NCBI RefSeq assembly: GCF_050003625.1
Contig: NC_134397.1
Coordinates: 196,251,063-196,315,062, forward strand
Direction of reading: 5' to 3'
Length of the DNA: 64,000 bases
Source: Haematobia irritans
Taxonomy: Eukaryota > Arthropoda > Insecta > Diptera > Muscidae
Shown: positions 58,353 to 64,000 of the stretch, one piece after another
How positions within the stretch are numbered: the stretch's first letter is position 1
Layout: every line of letters begins with the position of its first letter
Made by a program: the position numbers and the translations under genes
Notes under the pieces: model-generated
Databases searched by the model: none
Told to the model about the DNA's origin: nothing
What the model saw: the letters and a program-made list of their open reading frames with translations, nothing else

Positions 58353-59456
58353 TTTTTTTTTCATTGTGTGATTAGATTTCAATCACAGCAAATCGAATGA
58401 CAAATTCGCGTTGATGTCAACTAAAATTGACTTTAAAATTAGATCTTTTCAAAAAGTCAATTTTTTCGTATCAATCCTTTCTGATTTACTTTATTTTGCT
58501 TTTAATAAAATCACTATGTACAACAATAAAATGTTTTTTAAAGCAGTTTTCTTCGAAATTGGAAATTTGGTCCGCTGGAGGGAATTTTGGTCCGATTATG
58601 GAAAAATTTTGGTCCAAAATAAAAATTCGTAGTGGCAACGCTGCTTGTATTGTTACATATGAGAGTAACTGTATGTTGTGGCTCTCTCACGCTAAGAGAA
58701 AACCAGTATTTTTTGATATATTAAGTAAAGTTTCATTAATTTTATGAAACCGTCCATATATACTATTAAAAATTCATAATTTCACAACAAGTATTTACGA
58801 AACAATATATTGTGTAAGTGTACATATTTATTATGAAAAAGTCCATAAATTTATAAAAATTTACTAATTTATGTACAAATTCATATTTTATTTTTTTGTG
58901 TGTATGTTATATTACAAATCAGTGATGTATGCAGATGAGGGGCCAACATTTCGACCCAAGTTCTTTCGAAATAATTTCACAATATATTAGAACTCGTAAA
59001 CAATTTCTTAGAAACAAAGTAAAGTGTAAAGTAGCTCTTGAAATAGAAAGTTTTTTTCATTTTTTGAAGATTTTCTGTACTTCTTTAATTCCCTTTTTAA
59101 GAATGTAGAAGTAAAGAATTTCATATAAACCATAACTCAAAACCTGATTTGTTATACTGACCAGAATTCCTCACAAAAATCCCCAAATTTGTGGAAATTC
59201 CCCACCAAATACCCAAGTCCCCAACTCAAAAATGTTGTCCCCATCCACGAAAAAATATCTCCGATTTGCGGAAAAGTCTTCATAGGCAAAATCTTTAAAT
59301 TTATCTTCGGGAAGTGTACTGGTTGAACTGATCTGCTTGGAAGAATATCTATCTATTAAACCTCCCTTAAATTTTCAAAGGAAACTATAATATTTGATTC
59401 ATGGTGGTGGGTATTTAAGATTCGGTCCGGTTGAACTTACTGCTGTATGTACATGT

Positions 59457-60036
59457 TTCACATATTATGGAAAGCCCGGCCAAAAAATAAAAGAGAAGCG
59501 CAATGTGCACAATTAATATAACCAATGCTATTTAAGACATAATAATATTAAACTAATTGTAAAAAAATATATATTAATAAATAATTTTTCATATTGCTGT
59601 AATAACTATTTATTAATTGGATCTCTATGCTTAAATAAAAATTTATAATTACTTATATAAAATTAAGTCTATTAAATTATTTTCATAAATATACCCATGC
59701 AATAATAAAACTTATAATATATTATTAAATGTTTAAGGTTTATATAATTAAATTAATCTACAATATGTGAATGTTATGTATATACATATATTAATGAGTA
59801 TTGTACATTTGTATTAATATATATTTAAAAACAAAAAAAAAACAAATTGAAATAGTTATGTTTTTATGTATACAAAATTGTATAATGAAGCGTTGACGGA
59901 GTTAAAAAATACTATGTAAATTATTAATAAAACAATTTATTAATTACTTGCTGTTATTTAAAATTGCAAAAAATACAAAGTTTTCTAATTGATATTTATT
60001 ACTCACGAAATGACAATTGAAAAGTAAGTATTTAGG
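59457..60036. other. Very AT-rich non-coding DNA
   Basis: No gene or element recognised. Long ATTAATATA-type stretches. Confidence 0.55.
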
Positions 60037-60430
60037 TGAACTGAAAAAAAAAAGACGCCATGTTTCAAAGATTTTGTCTTTACACTAATGATTTTGGAGA
60101 GAAGCAGAGAATCGAAGTTAGGAAACTTTTCAGCAAAATTCTTTTTTAAATTTATGTTTTGCCTATTTGAGTTTAGGAAACAAAATTTTAACTTATTAAT
60201 TTTTTTAGCTTTTTTATTATTATTATGCAATGCTTCAAATAAAAAACTTCTTTAAAATAAAGTGTAAAAAACATTTCTTATTTTTAAATGCTTTTTAGCC
60301 CAGATGTAAAGAGTCAACAAAGTTAGAGACGATTTCATTAATTTTGAAAATTTTTTTTTCAGAAGTATTAAAGCCAACTTGACCTTAGTAAAACTGAACT
60401 TTCTTTCATGTTAGGATACCCAATTTTAAC
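60037..60430. mobile_element. MITE with CTGAAAAAAAAA end, partial
   Basis: Starts GAACTGAAAAAAAAAAGACGCC, then CAAAGATTTTGTCTTTACAC, as in the element at 52894. The right end is not recognisable. Confidence 0.5.
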
Positions 60431-61455
60431 CCATCAAAGCCCAAAATGAAACTGCGGAAAAAATTGATTTTATTGGTTTTTATTAACTTAGTAATGACTA
60501 AACAAAAAATTTAAATAAAAAATCTGACACTTTTTAGAAAAAACAAGTATATACGGCCCTAAGTTCGGCCAGGCCGAAGCTTATGTACCCTCCACCTTGG
60601 ATTGCGTAGAAACTTCTACTGAAGACTTTCATCCACAATCGAATTACTTGGGTTGCGGTAACACTTGCCGATGGCAAGGTATCTTAAATCTTTTTAGTTT
60701 AATACGGTGTTAGTATTAAACTAAAAAAGGCCGATTAAATATGTATATAATTAAGTTTAAAATTTCTATAGAAATAAAATTTTGACAAAATTTTCTATAG
60801 AAATAAAATTTTGAGAAAATTTTCTATAGAAACAAAATTTTGACAAAATTTTCAATAGAAATAAAATTTTGACAACATTTTCTATAGAAATAAAATTTTG
60901 GTAGATCATTTTTGGCTCGAGTGGCAATCATGATTATGAACCGATAAGGACCAATTTGTGTGTGATTGTTGATCGCCTATATATAACTATAGACCCATAT
61001 TGACCAATTTCGGCATGGTTATTAGCGGCCTTATACTAACACCACGTTGCAAATTTCAACCGGATCGGATGAATTTTGCTCCTCTAAGAGGCTCTGGAGA
61101 TCAAATCTAGGGAACGGTTTATATGGGGGCTATATATAATTATGGACCGATATGGACCAATTCTTGCGTGTTTGTTGGAGACCACATTCTAACACCACGT
61201 TCCAAGTTTCAACCGGGTAACGGATGAATTTTGCTCCTCCAAGAGGCTCCGGAGGACAAATCTGGGGATCGATTTATATGGGGGCTATATATAATTATGG
61301 ACCGATATGGACCAATTCTTGCATGGTTGTTAGAGACCCTATTCTAACACCACGTACCCAATTTCAACCGGATCGGATGAATTTTGCTTCTCTAAGAGGC
61401 TCCGGAGGTCAAATCTGGGGATCGGCTTGTATGGGGGCTATATATAATTATGAAC

Positions 61456-61795
61456 CGATATGGACCAATTTTGGCATGGTTGTTGGAGACAATATATTAA
61501 CACCATGTACCAAATTTCAGCCGGATCGGATGAATTTTGCTCCTCTAAGAGGCTCCGGAGGTCAAATCTGAGGATCGGTTTATACACACAAAAAAAAAAT
61601 TCTGATTCAATCACGAATTAATTGATCCAATTAATTTTTTAATTGAAATGTCTTCAATCACAGAACCGATATGGACCAATTTTGGCATGGTTGTTGGAGA
61701 CAATATATTAACACCATGTACCAAATTTCAGCCGGATCGGATGAATTTTGCTCCTCTAAGAGGCTCCGGAGGTCAAATCTGAGGATCGGTTTATA
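61456..61795. repeat. ~209-bp tandem duplication
   Basis: ACCGATATGGACCAATTTTGG (61456) through the MITE start to CTTCAATCACAG is followed by the same text from 61665. Each unit contains a monomer piece plus the first part of the MITE. Confidence 0.8.
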
Positions 61796-62080
61796 CACAC
61801 AAAAAAAATTCTGATTCAATCACGAAATTAATTGATCAATTAATTTTTTAATTGAAATGTCTTCAATCACAGAAATGATATTATCAATTAAAAAATTAAT
61901 TGAAGGTCAATTGAACAATTTATTGATCCAATTAAAAAAATAATTGATACTATTATTTTTTGTGATTGAATTTTGTTTCAATTAAAAAATTTGTTGAACC
62001 AATTAAATTTTTAATTGAATATTTTTTAAAACTCAATTAAAATTTTAATTGGAAAATTTTTCGTGATATTTTTTTCTGTG
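61796..62080. mobile_element. MITE of CACACAAAAAAATTT type
   Basis: 285 bp between TA dinucleotides (61794-61795, 62081-62082). Sister of 37549-37837, inserted at another place of an A monomer. A truncated start of the same MITE also appears at 61587-61664. Confidence 0.83.
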
Positions 62081-62391
62081 TATGGGGCTATATGTAATTA
62101 TGGACCAATATGGGACCAATTTTTGCATGGTTGTAAGAGACCATATACTAACACCATGTACCAACTTTCAGCCGGATCGTATGAAATTTGCTTCACTTAG
62201 AGCAACCGCAAGCCAAATTTGGGGGTCCGTTTATATGGGGGCTATACGTAAAAATGGACCGATTTCAATACCATCCGACCTACATGAATAACAACTACTT
62301 GTGCCAAGTTTCAAGTCGATAGCTTGTTTTCGTTCGGAAGTTAGCGTGATTTCAACAGACGGACGGACGGACGGACGGACGGGCGGGGCGG

Positions 62392-62491
62392 NNNNNNNNN
62401 NNNNNNNNNNNNNNNNNNNNNNNNNNNNNNNNNNNNNNNNNNNNNNNNNNNNNNNNNNNNNNNNNNNNNNNNNNNNNNNNNNNNNNNNNNN
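62392..62491. other. Assembly gap of exactly 100 N
   Basis: One hundred N, the conventional placeholder for a gap of unknown size. The left contig ends in ACGGACGGACGG microsatellite. Confidence 1.
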
Positions 62492-64000
62492 TATTCCCAT
62501 TTAAATGTAAAGAATTTAACACCACACTCTTAATATGATACAATTTAATTAAACTCTTAACTAGGGAATTGATTATTAACTGTAAGTAAAAATAAAATAC
62601 TAAATATTTATTTATATATTTAAAAATAATAATATACAAAAAATGAAGCTGGGGTTTCCTTAAATGGGCTTTAAATTCCCACAAAAAAAATTTTGGAAGT
62701 TGTTATATACACTCAAAAAAAATTTACTTGGATCCAAAGATTTTGACCTTCCTTTAAGGATTTTGCTATTATTATATTCTTTAAAATAAAGACATTTTTA
62801 GCGACCTATCTGGCTATAAATCTAGGACCAATAAAAATAAAATTAGGATACAGATCTCATTTATCAAATTTTCATTGTCTTTCGCGGTTTATTAATAAAG
62901 GTACTCACGTACAAAAAATGTCAGTTTAAAATCTAAATTATAACGGATACTTCAAAGTAAAAAACATTTTCTCAATTCCAAAAAAACTTTAAACCAAAGA
63001 CGCTAAATCTTCAAAATAAATCTTAGCCTATATTTCAAGCGTTTTTATCTCAAATCTAAAGTTTCAATATTGCAGTTAATTTGAGGACAATTTCTTTAAA
63101 AAAAAATTGTTTTTTAACTTTAAGAAAAAATTAGCCTTAGTTCAAAGACATGCGGATTTAACGGAGGGAGGCAAATTTACAAAATTTGTGTCTTAAATTT
63201 AATGAAAAAATTTGTGAAGCAAAGATTATTAACTTTATTTTAATTTAAATTTTATTATCCTTAATATTTTGTAAATTTCGCATCCTAAAATTTAGGTTGC
63301 GAAATCTTTAATATCACGTAAATATTTTTTTCAGTGTAGGCACAACCACTTCCAAAAATGTTCTCCCACAGGAAGTTCTTTTAATTCAATTTTTTATATC
63401 TCGCTTTTTTCTTAGTTTGAATGGGTAATTTTAACTTGTTTTGTTTCAAAGAGATTAAAAACAGAGTAAGAATTAATAAAATGGTACAAATTATTTAAAT
63501 TTCGTCACAAACAATGCTAGATCTGTTCCAGAAAAATTACGAACATCAGGCAGAATGCATTAAAAATAATAAAATATTATAAAAATTATTTATTTGGACA
63601 AATATCACAAAATTTTTTATGCAAATTCAGTGCAACGACTGTTGAAATGCTGGACACTCGACTCATGACAAGCTTATGTTAAATGCTGCGCCAATATTGC
63701 ACCACTTCCGGATCCGGTAATTTGTACCAAACAAAAATTCAAAAAACTACAAACTGGAAGTTAAATAATATTTACTGGAGATGAGTGTACGAGATGTATT
63801 GTAAAAATATCTCTATTCCCTACTTAAATCATTTTTTTTTTTTTGAAAATAAAAAATTAGTTTCATACACATTGTATTTTTATACACTGAAAAAAAAAGC
63901 ATGCCCGTTTCCAAAGATTTTGTCTTTACTTTAAAAGTTTTGGTATTGATTCCGAGCCAAAGAAGCGGATAATACAAGTAAGGATACTTTTAAGACACAA
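62492..64000. repeat. Near copy of 51245-53012 (copy 2)
   Basis: Starts at the first base after the gap and runs to the window end. It matches 51245-53012 with scattered substitutions and small indels, and lacks the 237-bp tandem duplication. It includes the nested MITEs but not the Oamb exon. Confidence 0.92.

Larger units (their letters stand above)
55729..58904. mobile_element. MITE with ATACACACAAAAAAATAA ends, split by insertions
   Basis: The left half (55729-~55980) and right half (~58755-58904, ending TTATTTTTTTGTGTGTAT) are rich in TTCATAAATTTATGAA-like motifs and carry matching inverted ends. A SINE fragment, MITE debris and the A element at 56459-58352 separate them. Confidence 0.6.
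53492..59456 (+). mobile_element. DINE-1/Helentron-like element, subfamily B, heavily nested
   Basis: Starts TACCCACCACCATAGAATGGTG with GTCTGTCTG, monomers to ~54290. It ends far right at GGTGGTGGGTATTTAAGATTCGG..TTGAACTTACTGCTGTATGTACATGTTT. Between these lie a further CCCC-rich unit (54300-54480 and 59160-59260), the DD41D transposon, an AT-rich MITE split at 55729/58904, a SINE fragment and a whole A element. The outer identity is inferred from matching B-type ends. Confidence 0.6.
60543..62391 (-). mobile_element. DINE-1/Helentron-like element, subfamily A, cut by the assembly gap
   Basis: Hairpin end ACAAGTATATACGGCCCTAAG..TTCGGCCAGGCCGAA, 30-bp minisatellite (60751-60905), monomers, one MITE and a ~209-bp tandem duplication. 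The sequence stops inside the GTCY tract (62361-62391) at the gap. Confidence 0.77.

Overview
The window looks like a piece of an AT-rich, transposon-stuffed genome of a higher fly, probably a calyptrate or muscoid fly. The evidence is one exon of an octopamine receptor of Oamb type that resembles the Drosophila gene, embedded in DINE-1/Helentron-like repeats, Tc1/mariner elements (DD37E and DD41D types), jockey-like and RNase H-bearing LINEs, and a tRNA-derived SINE. The species is an inference.

Host gene. The only convincing host coding sequence is one + strand exon at 49490-50460, preceded by a good splice acceptor. It carries the third cytoplasmic loop, TM6, TM7 and C-terminus of the receptor. 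No exon for TM1-TM5 was found in the 49 kb upstream, so most of the left three quarters of the window is probably intron. After the TGA stop, which is followed by C, the same frame stays open for 66 more codons. This is a candidate for stop-codon readthrough.

Repeat backbone. Most of the DNA belongs to one superfamily of non-coding interspersed elements, called subfamilies A, B, C and D here. Each has subfamily-matched subterminal inverted repeats, a (GTCY)n microsatellite, an array of monomers with a period of about 153 bp and a GC-rich hairpin close to an ACTTGTT end. This is the architecture of DINE-1/Helentron-associated elements. For these, '+' means GTCY block to hairpin. Because 153 is 3 x 51, the arrays give long spurious open frames on both strands.

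Layout. 1-2.4 kb: intronic DNA with direct repeats. 2.4-5.2 kb: A element holding a DD37E transposon, bracketed by ~390-bp direct repeats. 5.6-6.9 kb: a full-length SINE and an older tRNA-like relic. 6.95-10.4 and 15.05-17.2 kb: C elements, one holding a 551-bp-arm inverted repeat, the other a 300-bp (TA)n tract. 11.9-15 kb: MITE, A and B elements. 17.2-25 kb: single-copy DNA and D/A elements. 25.4-32.9 kb: a B element with a 459-bp higher-order repeat, split by an apparently intact 5-kb LINE. 33-35.6 kb: MITEs and AT-rich DNA. 35.6-39.2 kb: LINE fragment, A element, and two hAT-like elements that carry a captured LINE fragment. 41-43.2 kb: jockey fragment split by a second DD37E transposon. 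43.8-48.8 kb: B and D elements. 48.8-51.2 kb: SINE, Oamb exon and 3' UTR. 51.4-53.5 kb: nested MITEs. 53.5-59.5 kb: a B element with several nested insertions. 60.5-62.4 kb: A element cut by a 100-N gap. 62.5-64 kb: a near copy of 51.2-53.0 kb, probably an alternative haplotype placed after the gap.

Interactions. The SINE and the LINE share their 3' tail and (AACCT)n end, so the LINE is a plausible source of the SINE's mobilising machinery. DD37E, DD41D, hAT-like and MITE insertions keep clean target duplications, which allows the order of nesting to be read.
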